The notes under the pieces were generated by a model. The model was not told where the DNA came from, did not search any database, and saw only the letters and a list, made by a program, of their open reading frames with translations. The position numbers were made by a program, and so were the translations under genes. From positions 309,902 to 373,901 of the forward strand of contig DDFC01000032.1 of the NCBI GenBank assembly GCA_002336895.1: a DNA stretch of 64,000 nt, in the 5' to 3' direction. Positions 18,215-26,327 of the stretch are shown one piece after another (position 1 is the first letter of the stretch; every line of letters starts with the position of its first letter). The stretch is from Verrucomicrobiaceae bacterium UBA1938. Its GTDB lineage: Bacteria; Verrucomicrobiota; Verrucomicrobiia; Verrucomicrobiales; Verrucomicrobiaceae.

Positions 18215-18535
18215 TCAGCAACACTCCACACACAGCCACCGGTGCCTGCGAACATGCAGGCAAGCTTCCACCGTTACAGGCTCTTGAAATGATCGGCTCA
18301 CTTCCACCGTCCCCAAACGCTCCGGAGCCTGCTGTCCGGTAATACCCCAGAAGCATGCGTCTTGCGGAGCACTTTCGCGCTGTGCCTCAGGCTCCAGCTC
18401 GGCATCCACGTTGTCATCCACTGTGCATGCCAGTGGCGCAGCTCCTCCGGCATGTCCAACGCCGCGCGCAGAACACAGCTCCACACCCAGCGTGAGCAGG
18501 ATCAGGACGGCTAAAATGTTCAGACAGCGGCGCAT
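18215..18535 (-). CDS. Small Cys-rich secreted protein (106 aa)
   Basis: From the ATG at 18535 the product has a short basic start, a hydrophobic helix (about residues 5-18) and a mature part with an acidic middle (V-D-A-E-L-E-P-E-A-Q) and a Cys/His-containing end (L-H-V-R-R-H-R-W-L-C-V-E-C-C). The final Cys-x-x-x-Cys-like cluster and the location at the head of the metal-efflux array suggest possible metal contact, by inference. No family is recognised, and the frame is short enough that it could be non-coding. Confidence 0.45.
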   Translation of the reverse strand: MRRCLNILAVLILLTLGVELCSARGVGHAGGAAPLACTVDDNVDAELEPEAQRESAPQDACFWGITGQQAPERLGTVEVSRSFQEPVTVEACLHVRRHRWLCVECC

Positions 18536-18641
18536 CAATAAGTCGAATTACCCAGTTCAACGATGCCTTGTCATGGCAGCTATCACAAGCTTTTGATTCT
18601 TTCTTTAATCACTGTGCGCCAGTCCTTTATGCTCGATAGGC

Positions 18642-19091
18642 TTATGACAGTCCAGCCAGCTTTCGCTTCAGTTTTCGCATCAGCACCGTGTTCCCTTCCA
18701 GCTCCTCCATCAGCAGGGTTAGCACATCCAGAGTCTGGCGGCTGATGTGGTGCTCCATCCCTTCGACATCTTCGTGCACTGTCTTCGGATCCAGTCCAAA
18801 ACCGGCCAGCAGTCGCGTCAGCACCTCATGCCTCCGCGCGATGTCAGCCCCCACCTTGCCCCCCTCTTCCGTCAGGATCACACCCCGGTAGCGCTCGTAC
18901 ACCACAAAGCCTTCCGCATCCAGCTTCTGGATCATGTTCGTCACGCTCGCCTGTGAGACGCCCAGATTCTTGGCGATGTCCACCACCCGGGCATAACCCT
19001 TCGCGATGATGAGATTGTGAATCTGCTCGAGGTAGTCCTCGATGGCTGGGGAGCCCAGGTGGCTGGTGTGTTCCTTGCGTTTGGCTGGCAT
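18642..19091 (-). CDS. mntR: MntR/DtxR-family manganese-responsive repressor
   Basis: A metal-dependent transcriptional repressor of 149 residues, the length of short MntR proteins that lack the SH3-like domain. The winged helix-turn-helix occupies about residues 15-80 (A-K-N-L-G-V-S-Q-A-S-V-T-N-M-I-Q), followed by the dimerisation part. Metal ligand candidates match MntR: E-D-Y-L-E-Q-I near the N-terminus, R-R-H-E in the middle, and E-G-M-E-H-H. It diverges from an operon with the Mn transporter mntH; the 18-bp palindrome between them is the likely operator for both. ATG at 19091 is preferred over TTG at 19103. Confidence 0.92.
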   Translation of the reverse strand: MPAKRKEHTSHLGSPAIEDYLEQIHNLIIAKGYARVVDIAKNLGVSQASVTNMIQKLDAEGFVVYERYRGVILTEEGGKVGADIARRHEVLTRLLAGFGLDPKTVHEDVEGMEHHISRQTLDVLTLLMEELEGNTVLMRKLKRKLAGLS

Positions 19092-19150
19092 GAGCACCGT
19101 CAAAATGGATCACCCTTCGCGGTCTTCAACGAAGAAACCTGTTTTCGCCC

Positions 19151-19179
19151 TTGCAAAGAAAGTTAGTCATGACTAACTC
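19151..19179 (+). promoter_or_regulatory. Candidate promoter of the mntH operon, overlapped by operator
   Basis: A TTGCAA box (19151-19156) and TAACTC box (19174-19179) are separated by 17 bases and enclose the palindrome. The predicted transcription start would fall only a few bases before the GTG at 19188, so the message may be leaderless or nearly so. The -10 box is a weak match. Confidence 0.35.
19161..19178. promoter_or_regulatory. 18-bp perfect palindrome, candidate MntR operator
   Basis: AGTTAGTCATGACTAACT reads the same on both strands. It lies 9 bases before the GTG start of the outer-membrane protein gene and about 70 bases before the divergent mntR start. DtxR/MntR-family regulators bind AT-flanked inverted repeats such as the TTAG...CTAA type, so this is the natural site for autoregulation and for repression of the mntH operon when Mn(II) or Fe(II) is plentiful. 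Binding is inferred from position and symmetry. Confidence 0.7.
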
Positions 19180-19187
19180 AGTTCACA

Positions 19188-20000
19188 GTGGCTAAAAAAA
19201 TTATCACCCTCTTATTTGCTGCCGTCAGCCCTTGGGGCATGGCGGACGACTGGATCGCGATGGAGCGCAAAAACACCCGCCCCCTCAGCACCGACCGCCC
19301 CGACCAGACCGAATCCGCCCAAACCGTCCCCAAAGGCTGGTTCCAGGTCGAGAGCAACCTCATCTCCTTCAGCCGCACCCGCCAGGCTGGCGAACGCTCT
19401 GACGACACCTCTTTCTGCGACTTCATTTTCAAATACGGCGTCACCCACAACACTGACCTCCAGGTCGGCTGGGCACCCCGCCTGCTCCATCGCAGCCAGG
19501 ACGCCCAGAGCGTCCTCATCGGCAAAAACAACGGCAGCGGAGACTTGTACCTCCGCATGAAAACCAATCTCGTGGGCAACGACGAGGGGCCCTACGCCAT
19601 CGCCCTCCTGCCCTGGGTCAAAGCCCCCACCGCCACCAAAGGATTGGGGAATGACTGCTGGGAATACGGCCTCACCATCAATCAGGAGCTCGACATCGGC
19701 GGCGGCTGGGAGCTCGGCTCCAGCATCTTCCTCTCCATGGCCGTCACCGACCACCAGACACGCTATTTCGAGCCCGCCTTCACCATCGCCATCGGTCGTG
19801 ATCTCACTGAAAAAATCGGCTTCTACGTGGAGACCTACCAGGGCTGGCTCACCGACGAAGGCCGCTTCTTGCAGTCCTCCCTCGACGGCGGATTCACCTA
19901 TCTCGTTACACCAGATCTCAAATTCGACATCGGCATCAACTGGTACTACAACGCCCAGGAGGCCATCAATCCCTTTGTCGGCGTCTCTTTCCGCTTCTAA
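19188..20000 (+). CDS. Outer-membrane beta-barrel protein of the manganese operon
   Basis: The GTG start is chosen because the following 18-20 residues (K-K-I-I-T-L-L-F-A-A-V-S-P-W-G-M-A) form a signal peptide; the next ATG would delete it. The mature 250 residues show alternating strand patterns, many aromatic residues and a final Phe (G-V-S-F-R-F), as in barrel proteins. The opening L-S-T-D-R-P-D-Q-T-E-S is typical of the transporter family once named MetA-pathway-of-phenol-degradation (PF13557). It is first in an operon with mntH, 14 bases apart, so a role in passing manganese or its complexes across the outer membrane is a reasonable inference. Confidence 0.82.
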   Translation: MAKKIITLLFAAVSPWGMADDWIAMERKNTRPLSTDRPDQTESAQTVPKGWFQVESNLISFSRTRQAGERSDDTSFCDFIFKYGVTHNTDLQVGWAPRLLHRSQDAQSVLIGKNNGSGDLYLRMKTNLVGNDEGPYAIALLPWVKAPTATKGLGNDCWEYGLTINQELDIGGGWELGSSIFLSMAVTDHQTRYFEPAFTIAIGRDLTEKIGFYVETYQGWLTDEGRFLQSSLDGGFTYLVTPDLKFDIGINWYYNAQEAINPFVGVSFRF

Positions 20001-20014
20001 TTCTCTCGACTCCC

Positions 20015-21370
20015 ATGGAAAACACCCCCGAAACCGGCTGGCGCTCACGCGGAGACAATTCTCTGCCCGAGGTCTTTCGCTCCGTCCCCGTCCCGCAGGG
20101 AGGCAGCTTCTGGCGCAAGATGCTCGCCTACGCAGGCCCCGGCTTCCTCGTCTCTGTCGGCTACATGGACCCCGGAAACTGGGCCACTGACCTCGCAGGT
20201 GGTGCGCGCTACGGCTACACCCTGCTCTCGGTCATCCTGATCTCCAATCTCATCGCCATCCTGCTCCAGCACCTCTGCGTCAAGCTCGGCGTCGTCACCG
20301 GGCGCGATCTCGCCCAGGCCTGCCGGGACCACTACCCCCGTCCCGTCGTCTGGGGCCTCTGGATCTTGTGCGAGGCCGCCATCGCCGCCTGCGATCTCGC
20401 CGAGGTCGTCGGCTCCGCCATCGGCCTCCAGCTCCTCTTCGGCATCCCCCTTGTCTGGGGCTGCGTCATCACCACGCTCGATGTCATGATCGTGCTGCTC
20501 CTGCAAAATCGTGGCTTCCGCTACGTCGAGGCGCTCGTCATCACCCTCATCCTCACCATCGGCGGCTGCTTCGCCGCCGAGATGGTGTTTGCCAAGCCGG
20601 ACCTCGCAGGCATCGCCGGCGGCTTTGTGCCTTCTGCCGAGATCTTCAAAAACCGCGAGATGCTATTCGTCGCCATCGGCATCCTTGGCGCCACCGTCAT
20701 GCCTCACAATCTCTACCTGCACAGCTCCATCGTGCAGACCCGCAACTTCGCCCGCGACGACGCCGGCAAGTCCGAGGCCATCAAGTTCGCCACCATCGAC
20801 TCCACCTTCGCTCTCATGTTTGCGCTGTTCATCAATGGCGGCATCCTCATCGTCGCCGCCGCCGCCTTCCACACCAGCGGGCACAAGGAGGTCGCTGAAA
20901 TCCAGGAGGCCTACGAGCTCCTCAGCCCGGTGCTCGGTGTCGGCGCAGCCAGCACCCTCTTTGCCGTCGCACTCCTCGCCAGCGGGCAAAACTCCACCCT
21001 CACCGGCACACTCGCCGGTCAGATCGTTATGGAGGGCTTCCTCAATATCCGCCTCAAGCCCTGGCTGCGCCGCCTGATCACCCGCCTCATCGCCGTGGTC
21101 CCTGCTGTCTGCATCATCGGCTACTATGGCGAGGGAAAAACCACCGACCTCCTCATCTGGAGTCAGGTCATCCTCTCCATGCAGCTCAGCTTTGCTGTCG
21201 TCCCCCTGCTCTGCTTCACCGACGAAAAGGCCAAAATGGGCCGCTTTTCCAACCCGCTCTGGGTCAGGCTCCTCGCCTGGGCCAGCGCCGTCGTCATCAT
21301 CATTCTGAACTTCAAGCTCCTCTTCGACTTCTTCGCCCCTCAGTCCTGGATCAACGCCCTCGGAATCTAA
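20015..21370 (+). CDS. mntH: Nramp-family manganese transporter MntH
   Basis: Proton-coupled divalent metal importer in the inner membrane, 451 residues with about eleven membrane helices. The two diagnostic metal-site motifs are present: D-P-G-N in TM1 (residues 52-55) and M-P-H-N in TM6 (about 229-232). The gene sits behind the barrel-protein gene and ahead of uspA, under the mntR-side palindrome, so Mn-dependent repression is expected. The C-terminal end is hydrophobic and ordinary for the family. Confidence 0.95.
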   Translation: MENTPETGWRSRGDNSLPEVFRSVPVPQGGSFWRKMLAYAGPGFLVSVGYMDPGNWATDLAGGARYGYTLLSVILISNLIAILLQHLCVKLGVVTGRDLAQACRDHYPRPVVWGLWILCEAAIAACDLAEVVGSAIGLQLLFGIPLVWGCVITTLDVMIVLLLQNRGFRYVEALVITLILTIGGCFAAEMVFAKPDLAGIAGGFVPSAEIFKNREMLFVAIGILGATVMPHNLYLHSSIVQTRNFARDDAGKSEAIKFATIDSTFALMFALFINGGILIVAAAAFHTSGHKEVAEIQEAYELLSPVLGVGAASTLFAVALLASGQNSTLTGTLAGQIVMEGFLNIRLKPWLRRLITRLIAVVPAVCIIGYYGEGKTTDLLIWSQVILSMQLSFAVVPLLCFTDEKAKMGRFSNPLWVRLLAWASAVVIIILNFKLLFDFFAPQSWINALGI

Positions 21371-21374
21371 CGCC

Positions 21375-21809
21375 ATGTACCAGAAAATCCTCGTCGCCCT
21401 GGACGCCAGCGCCTCCGATCAGGAGCTCCTGCCCGCCATCACCCGGCTCGCCACCCTCATGCAGAGCCAGCTCCTCCTCGTCCACGTCGCCGACGGCTGG
21501 GCTGCTCGCAACTTCGACCAGCTCAAACTCGCCGAATCTGAGGAGATGAAACAGGACCTCAGCTACCTCGAAACCACCGCCGAAAAACTCCGCGCCGAAT
21601 CCGGCCTGACAGTCCATTTCCGCCTCGTCCTCGGAGAGCCCCCCGATCAGATCCTCAAAGTCGCCGCCGAAGAGCGCATCGACCTCATCGCCCTCGCCTC
21701 CCACGGCCACCGCCTCATCGGCGACATCATCCACGGCAGCACCATCGATGCCGTCCGCCACAAAGCCACCGTCCCCCTCTTCGTCGTCCCGCCCAAGCGC
21801 ACACCTTGA
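21375..21809 (+). CDS. Universal stress protein (UspA family)
   Basis: A single Usp domain of 144 residues: K-I-L-V-A-L-D-A-S at the N-terminus, H-F-R-L-V-L-G-E-P-P in the middle, and L-A-S-H-G-H-R-L-I-G-D-I-I-H-G-S-T near the C-terminus, which approximates the ATP-binding G-x2-G-x9-G-S/T motif of the nucleotide-binding class. It begins four bases after mntH, so it is almost certainly translated from the same mRNA. Usp proteins fused to or encoded beside transporters often tune their activity; that role is inferred. Confidence 0.93.
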   Translation: MYQKILVALDASASDQELLPAITRLATLMQSQLLLVHVADGWAARNFDQLKLAESEEMKQDLSYLETTAEKLRAESGLTVHFRLVLGEPPDQILKVAAEERIDLIALASHGHRLIGDIIHGSTIDAVRHKATVPLFVVPPKRTP

Positions 21810-21844
21810 CGAACACGCCCCCTCCCGCCATATCAGGGGCTCCT

Positions 21845-22810
21845 ATGCGCATCCTTTCAGGCCTTCAACCCAGCGGCAGACTCCACATCGGCAATTTCTT
21901 CGGCATGATGGAGCCGGCCCTCAAGCTCCAGCACGAAGGCGACGCCTACTACTTCATCGCAGACTACCACTCCCTCACCTCCGTCCACGACGGCAAGGCC
22001 CTCCGCAGCTATGTCCGCGAGCTCGCCGTCGACTTCCTCGCCTGCGGCCTCGATCCCGAGAAGTGCGTCTTCTTCCGCCAGAGCGATGTCCCCGAGCACT
22101 GCGAGCTCTCCTGGATCCTCAGCACCGTCACCCCCATGGGCCTGCTGGAGCGCTGCCACAGCTACAAGGACAAAATCGCTCGCGGCATCCACGCCTCCCA
22201 CGGCCTCTTCGCCTACCCCGTCCTCATGGCGGCAGACATCCTCATCTATGACAGCGATGTCGTCCCTGTCGGCAAGGACCAGAAGCAGCACGTCGAAGTC
22301 ACCCGCGACATCGCCATCAAGATGAACGAAACCTTTGGCGAGGGCCTCTTCAAGCTTCCCCAGCCGCGCATTCAGGAGACCACCGCTGTCGTCCCCGGAC
22401 TCGATGGTCAGAAGATGAGCAAGAGCTACGACAACACCATCCCGCTCTTCGAAGAACCCGGCCCGCTCAAAAAGAAGATCATGGGCATCAAGACCGACTC
22501 CACTCCTGTGGAGGCACCCAAGCCCGTCGAAGGCAGCAGCATCCTCGCCCTCTACAAGCTCGTCGCCTCACAGTCTGACTACGACACCATGGTCGCCGAC
22601 CACCTCAACGGCGGCGTCGGCTACGGCGACTTCAAAAAGCGCCTCCTCCAGGGCGTCACCGACTACTTTGCCCCCTTCCGCGCCCGCCGCGATGAAATCG
22701 TCGCCGACAAAGGCTACGTGGACAAGGTTCTCGCCGAAGGCGCTGAGAAAGCCCGCGCCGTCGCGCGCAAGACTCTCAGTCGTGTGCGCGATGCGGTGGG
22801 CCTGGGATGA
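21845..22810 (+). CDS. trpS: Tryptophanyl-tRNA synthetase
   Basis: Class I aminoacyl-tRNA synthetase that charges tRNA-Trp. From ATG 21845 the product is 321 residues, normal for the bacterial enzyme, and begins R-I-L-S-G-L-Q-P-S-G-R-L-H-I-G-N, with the H-I-G-N signature at 14-17. The second signature K-M-S-K-S is at residues 190-194. A longer frame from a TTG at 21806 overlaps the uspA stop and adds nothing family-like. The last 49 bases of the gene recur, decayed, at 30,962-31,010 on the same strand. Confidence 0.96.
   Translation: MRILSGLQPSGRLHIGNFFGMMEPALKLQHEGDAYYFIADYHSLTSVHDGKALRSYVRELAVDFLACGLDPEKCVFFRQSDVPEHCELSWILSTVTPMGLLERCHSYKDKIARGIHASHGLFAYPVLMAADILIYDSDVVPVGKDQKQHVEVTRDIAIKMNETFGEGLFKLPQPRIQETTAVVPGLDGQKMSKSYDNTIPLFEEPGPLKKKIMGIKTDSTPVEAPKPVEGSSILALYKLVASQSDYDTMVADHLNGGVGYGDFKKRLLQGVTDYFAPFRARRDEIVADKGYVDKVLAEGAEKARAVARKTLSRVRDAVGLG
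22753..22801 (+). repeat. Direct repeat, copy 1: trpS 3' end
   Basis: This stretch within the trpS C-terminal coding end matches 30,962-31,010 at 43 of 49 positions, without gaps. It marks the left boundary of the accessory block holding the glycosyltransferases and the LamG/serine-rich protein. Confidence 0.75.
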
Positions 22811-22823
22811 GGTCCATTGAGGA

Positions 22824-23699
22824 TCAACGCACAGCAAGACGAGCCTCCAACCGCTCCCGCACCATGGAGCGCCACTCCGCGCGATTTCTGAGAAAATCAT
22901 CGGTGTGGTGACGTGCCGGATCCAGGCTGATCCTGCTCAGCTCCTGTTTGCGATGAATTTTCAACCAAGGCGGCAGCGCTGAGAGGCGGAAAGCCAGGCT
23001 GTCTGCCTCCACCACCACCACGGGGACTCCCAAACCCACGCAGGGCATGGCCACATGCAGCCGGTTCGTGATGACGAGGGCCGCCGAGCGCAGGACACGG
23101 AGCCGCCGCTGCAGTGCGGCAAACCGCGCTGCCGCGTCCCGATAATCTCCGGGACGCACTCGATTGGTCAGACACAAAAACTGCCGGCTTGAAGTCCCAA
23201 AGGGCGGCAAGTGTTTGGGATTCACATCCACAAGCACAACCGGTCCATCCGGGTCGTAGGGTGTCGCAGGCCTGCCCGGTGCATCGAAATCCCTTTCCAG
23301 CAAGCAGCTAGGACAAGAGCTGAAATAGTGCTCCAGGCCACGGTTTTTGCACCATTTGACCGAGTGCAGGTCCCGGCACCCCACAGGCCCGCTGGCACGA
23401 AAATGAGCGATGGATTCCTCAGTGTTTGGGACGTTTGACGCGCAGAGGGCCACATAGCGGGTTCGTATGTTGGGCGGAGGCGGAAAGGCCAGTTTTCCCG
23501 AGCGACTGGCGCAAAGAAAAAAACCGTTGGCCACGAGATCGACCGGTCCCTCATTCGCATAGTCGGAAAACTGATCCCGGTCGATCCACAGGTCCGGCTT
23601 GCCGAGCAAATGGGGCTGAGACAACGACAACGACTGCACATCGTCACCGATGTTTCCCGTGCGATAAGTCAGGAGGGCGGTTTTTTTTGGAGCATTCAT
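22824..23699 (-). CDS. Polysaccharide pyruvyl transferase-like protein
   Basis: The 291-residue product starts T-A-L-L-T-Y-R-T-G-N-I-G-D-D-V-Q, the phrase found at the start of the polysaccharide pyruvyl transferase family, and ends with V-I-T-N-R-L-H-V-A-M-P-C-V-G-L-G-V-P-V-V-V-V, the typical nucleotide-side loop (R-L-H motif). Family members transfer pyruvate from PEP to sugars, though many relatives have other or unknown acceptors. The start overlaps the upstream glycosyltransferase stop by four bases (ATGA), so the two are translationally coupled. It ends 13 bases from trpS, convergently. Confidence 0.82.
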   Translation of the reverse strand: MNAPKKTALLTYRTGNIGDDVQSLSLSQPHLLGKPDLWIDRDQFSDYANEGPVDLVANGFFLCASRSGKLAFPPPPNIRTRYVALCASNVPNTEESIAHFRASGPVGCRDLHSVKWCKNRGLEHYFSSCPSCLLERDFDAPGRPATPYDPDGPVVLVDVNPKHLPPFGTSSRQFLCLTNRVRPGDYRDAAARFAALQRRLRVLRSAALVITNRLHVAMPCVGLGVPVVVVEADSLAFRLSALPPWLKIHRKQELSRISLDPARHHTDDFLRNRAEWRSMVRERLEARLAVR

Positions 23700-24946
23700 G
23701 ATCTGGTGAGTGGCAATGGATTCTCGTTTGACAAGAGCGGCAGAAACCTAGTGTCGTCTTCGTCCCGCTCCATGTGATGGCCGTGGCTTTCCGCCAATGG
23801 ATGTGCCGCAGCACGAGCACCGGCCCAGCCAAGACAGCCGCCTGGTTTGAGCTTGGGCCGCCACCGCTGGAAGGCTGCCGCCATGGATTCGCCTTCTGGA
23901 GGTGAGTCGATGAAAACCACATCCATGCTGTTGTCGGGGACCGCGCCCGAGGCCTCCACCGGATGAACTGGCAATATCACTCTCCGCTCCGCTGCAAAGT
24001 CCGTCGCCTCTGCCACTCGATCTCGATTGTTCATGCCCGTCGCAAGGCTCAAATGCAGCCGGGGTGCGTGAGCAAGCCATTCGCCCGATATTGTGCCATC
24101 CCTATCCCCAACGACTACACCATCCACCCTCTGGCCGAGAGGGTGCCGCTTCAAAATAGCTGTCGCTTTTTTCAGCGCGCGCGGGGACCCACATTCAGGG
24201 TCGGGAAACGCCAACCGGTCCGATTCACTGCCGCAGTGCAGCCCAAAGGGCCACACGCCGTCCGGCATTTTCATGCAGCGTTGGAACAATGCCGGCAGCT
24301 CCGCATCGCCCGCCCGAACCAATTCCAGCCGGACGTCCTTGTTGTGGGTGCCTTGAAACCAATGATTCGGGGACAGGTGAAACAAATCCGGCCGCTCCAT
24401 TCCCGTCATGGTGAACAGTGCCGGTCCCGCGTTGTAGTATTTCGACCATTGCCATCCTGACTTTGGCTCCACGAAAAAAGGATTTCCGAGTTCAAAGGTG
24501 TGTGTCTCCAGCCGCCGGATCAGCTCCGCCACCGCCGGTCCCCCGGCCGCTTCCGCGAACAGGGCGTTGTTGGACCAGCCTTTTCCTGTGCCCAAGGCCA
24601 GAAACCGATAGTGCCGCAACTCGTCGAAGGAACGAAATGCCCACACATCCGTGTCGAGATAGAAGCCACCCAGTCGATGAATCAACCACAGCCGGACCCA
24701 GTCCGAGCGGCCTGCGTGGCTTTTCAGCGAAAGCAGGTGGCGATGCCAGCGCTCAGGCAAGTCCAGCGGAACCGTCCGGTGCACCATCACCTCCCAGTTC
24801 GGATGCAGCCGCCGGAACCGCCCGACAAACTCGTCCACAAACCGGGGCAGAGGCCCGCCCAACCAAACGAAATGAGCGATCGCTGGAATCTGGGGGGCTT
24901 TCTCCCAAAACTTGTTGTGCGGAGATGGTTGGGTGGGGGAGGTCAT
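23696..24946 (-). CDS. GT32-type glycosyltransferase fused to a methyltransferase-like domain
   Basis: Residues about 20-120 carry the DXD-containing sugar-transferase signature (F-V-W-L-G-G-P-L-P, R-S-D-W-V-R-L-W, G-G-F-Y-L-D-T-D-V) of the GT32/TcdA-like group. The C-terminal 150 residues resemble a class I SAM methyltransferase of the Methyltransf_24 type: V-V-V-G-D-R-D-G-T-I-S in the place of motif I, D-V-V-F-I-D-S-P-P, and W-R-P-K-L-K-P-G-G-C-L. Motif I is not classic, so this half may be degenerate. ATG 24946 is used; an upstream TTG at 24976 adds ten residues. The product likely decorates a surface glycan or protein. Confidence 0.8.
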   Translation of the reverse strand: MTSPTQPSPHNKFWEKAPQIPAIAHFVWLGGPLPRFVDEFVGRFRRLHPNWEVMVHRTVPLDLPERWHRHLLSLKSHAGRSDWVRLWLIHRLGGFYLDTDVWAFRSFDELRHYRFLALGTGKGWSNNALFAEAAGGPAVAELIRRLETHTFELGNPFFVEPKSGWQWSKYYNAGPALFTMTGMERPDLFHLSPNHWFQGTHNKDVRLELVRAGDAELPALFQRCMKMPDGVWPFGLHCGSESDRLAFPDPECGSPRALKKATAILKRHPLGQRVDGVVVGDRDGTISGEWLAHAPRLHLSLATGMNNRDRVAEATDFAAERRVILPVHPVEASGAVPDNSMDVVFIDSPPEGESMAAAFQRWRPKLKPGGCLGWAGARAAAHPLAESHGHHMERDEDDTRFLPLLSNENPLPLTRS

Positions 24947-25064
24947 TTGGGAATACTCGAAGTGGAAGTTCGTCAACGTCGGTCAATCGCCGGCAGATCA
25001 CACCATGGCGGGCTCGCTCGACTGGATCGGGTGGTGGAGTTGCACCTCACGGGCACGCCATCTT

Positions 25065-26231
25065 TCAGTTCTGGGCACAGGTTGCTTTGACTGAGGTGGC
25101 AGCGGCAGTTTCAGCTATTTTCGTTATCGTTGCGGTCTTCAGCTGAGAGATGGCTGACTTCGCCGCTTCTGCCTGAGGCGCATCCAGATACCGTACCACA
25201 CCTCCGGCGAAGTACAGTTCGATGGCCCGGATCACATCATCCACCGTCACCAGGTCCAGGCATTGGGGCAGGTAATCGGTCAGCACTCGGTTCGGTGCCT
25301 CTGGCAGGGCATGCGGAGGCAGAGGTTCATTGGATTTGCGGCGAAAGCTTTTGGCGGGATCATGCAGATGCACCACATGCGTGCAGAGCTTGTCAGGAGC
25401 GTCCTTGGGATCGTTATCGCCAAGCGGCACCACCCGGCCTTTCCAGCAGCCGCCTTGATCACAGCAGGGCAGCATGCCGTTGCGGTGCAGATATTGATGA
25501 TGCGGATAGGCTTCCCACTGAGCAGGCTCACGCCCGCCCGCCACCACCACGCAGGGCCGGTTCTTCGGCATCCCCTTTCTCACTGGAACTGCTGCGGCTA
25601 GGTGCATGTGCAGCGTCACCGGACACAGCACACCCTGCGCATGATGCATCAATCGGACCATCTGCCTTAGATTCGTTTTTCCCATGAGGTTCAACACACC
25701 ACGCAAGGGCGGGTGATGGTGGTGCTTCTCTCCCACCTGAACAAACAGGATGCGTCCCGCAAAATGATCCACGACCTGCTGATAGCGTTCATTGGGCCAC
25801 CACTTGGCAGTGAAATCGAATTTGCCACCCGCTCCCACTATCCAGAACGGCACCGGCATCCGTGTGATTTCCTGCACCTGGCTCATCCACTTCTGTTCTG
25901 GCTCCGAAAGGTGAATGTCCCCCTTGAAGTCCGTGGGCTCGATCTTCACGCCCAGTTTGTCCCCCAGGTCTTGAATGAAGCCATGAATGAAATGGTGGGG
26001 CGTTCGATTGCTGCGATGAATGAGCGGATAGGCACAAAGAATGTCCTCGACTTCTGCATCGGCTGCAGGCTGTTGGCTGACGAACGGATTGTTGTCCCAA
26101 AGAGAGCCTGCGGAAGTTTGCACCGAAGTTTGAAACTTGTCTGGATGACTGCGGTGCAGGTCCCGCACGGCAGCCGTCAGCATGACAACATCGCCAGGAG
26201 AGAGTTTGTTGAGCAATCGCAACCGTTTCAC
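25065..26231 (-). CDS. Glycosyltransferase family 9-like (heptosyltransferase-type) enzyme
   Basis: The GTG start gives K-R-L-R-L-L-N-K-L-S-P-G-D-V-V-M-L-T-A-A-V-R-D-L-H, which corresponds to the N-terminal G-D-V motif of ADP-heptose LPS heptosyltransferases. The middle has N-L-M-G-K-T-N-L-R-Q-M-V-R-L-M and a later H-L-A-A-A-V-P-V segment in the place of the donor-binding region. A Cys-containing insert (C-C-D-Q-G-G-C-W) and an Ala/Thr-rich C-terminal tail of about 40 residues are unusual. The 388-residue length is slightly long. It is the most upstream of three sugar-modifying genes on this strand, 118 bases before the GT32 fusion. Confidence 0.8.
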   Translation of the reverse strand: MKRLRLLNKLSPGDVVMLTAAVRDLHRSHPDKFQTSVQTSAGSLWDNNPFVSQQPAADAEVEDILCAYPLIHRSNRTPHHFIHGFIQDLGDKLGVKIEPTDFKGDIHLSEPEQKWMSQVQEITRMPVPFWIVGAGGKFDFTAKWWPNERYQQVVDHFAGRILFVQVGEKHHHHPPLRGVLNLMGKTNLRQMVRLMHHAQGVLCPVTLHMHLAAAVPVRKGMPKNRPCVVVAGGREPAQWEAYPHHQYLHRNGMLPCCDQGGCWKGRVVPLGDNDPKDAPDKLCTHVVHLHDPAKSFRRKSNEPLPPHALPEAPNRVLTDYLPQCLDLVTVDDVIRAIELYFAGGVVRYLDAPQAEAAKSAISQLKTATITKIAETAAATSVKATCAQN

Positions 26232-26327
26232 AAGGTGTCAAAGTAGATGCCAAAGAGTACGCCCCCCTTCTTCAGGGGATCTATAATTATGTTGCAGACG
26301 GATGTCATTTTTTCGAAACCGACAAGC

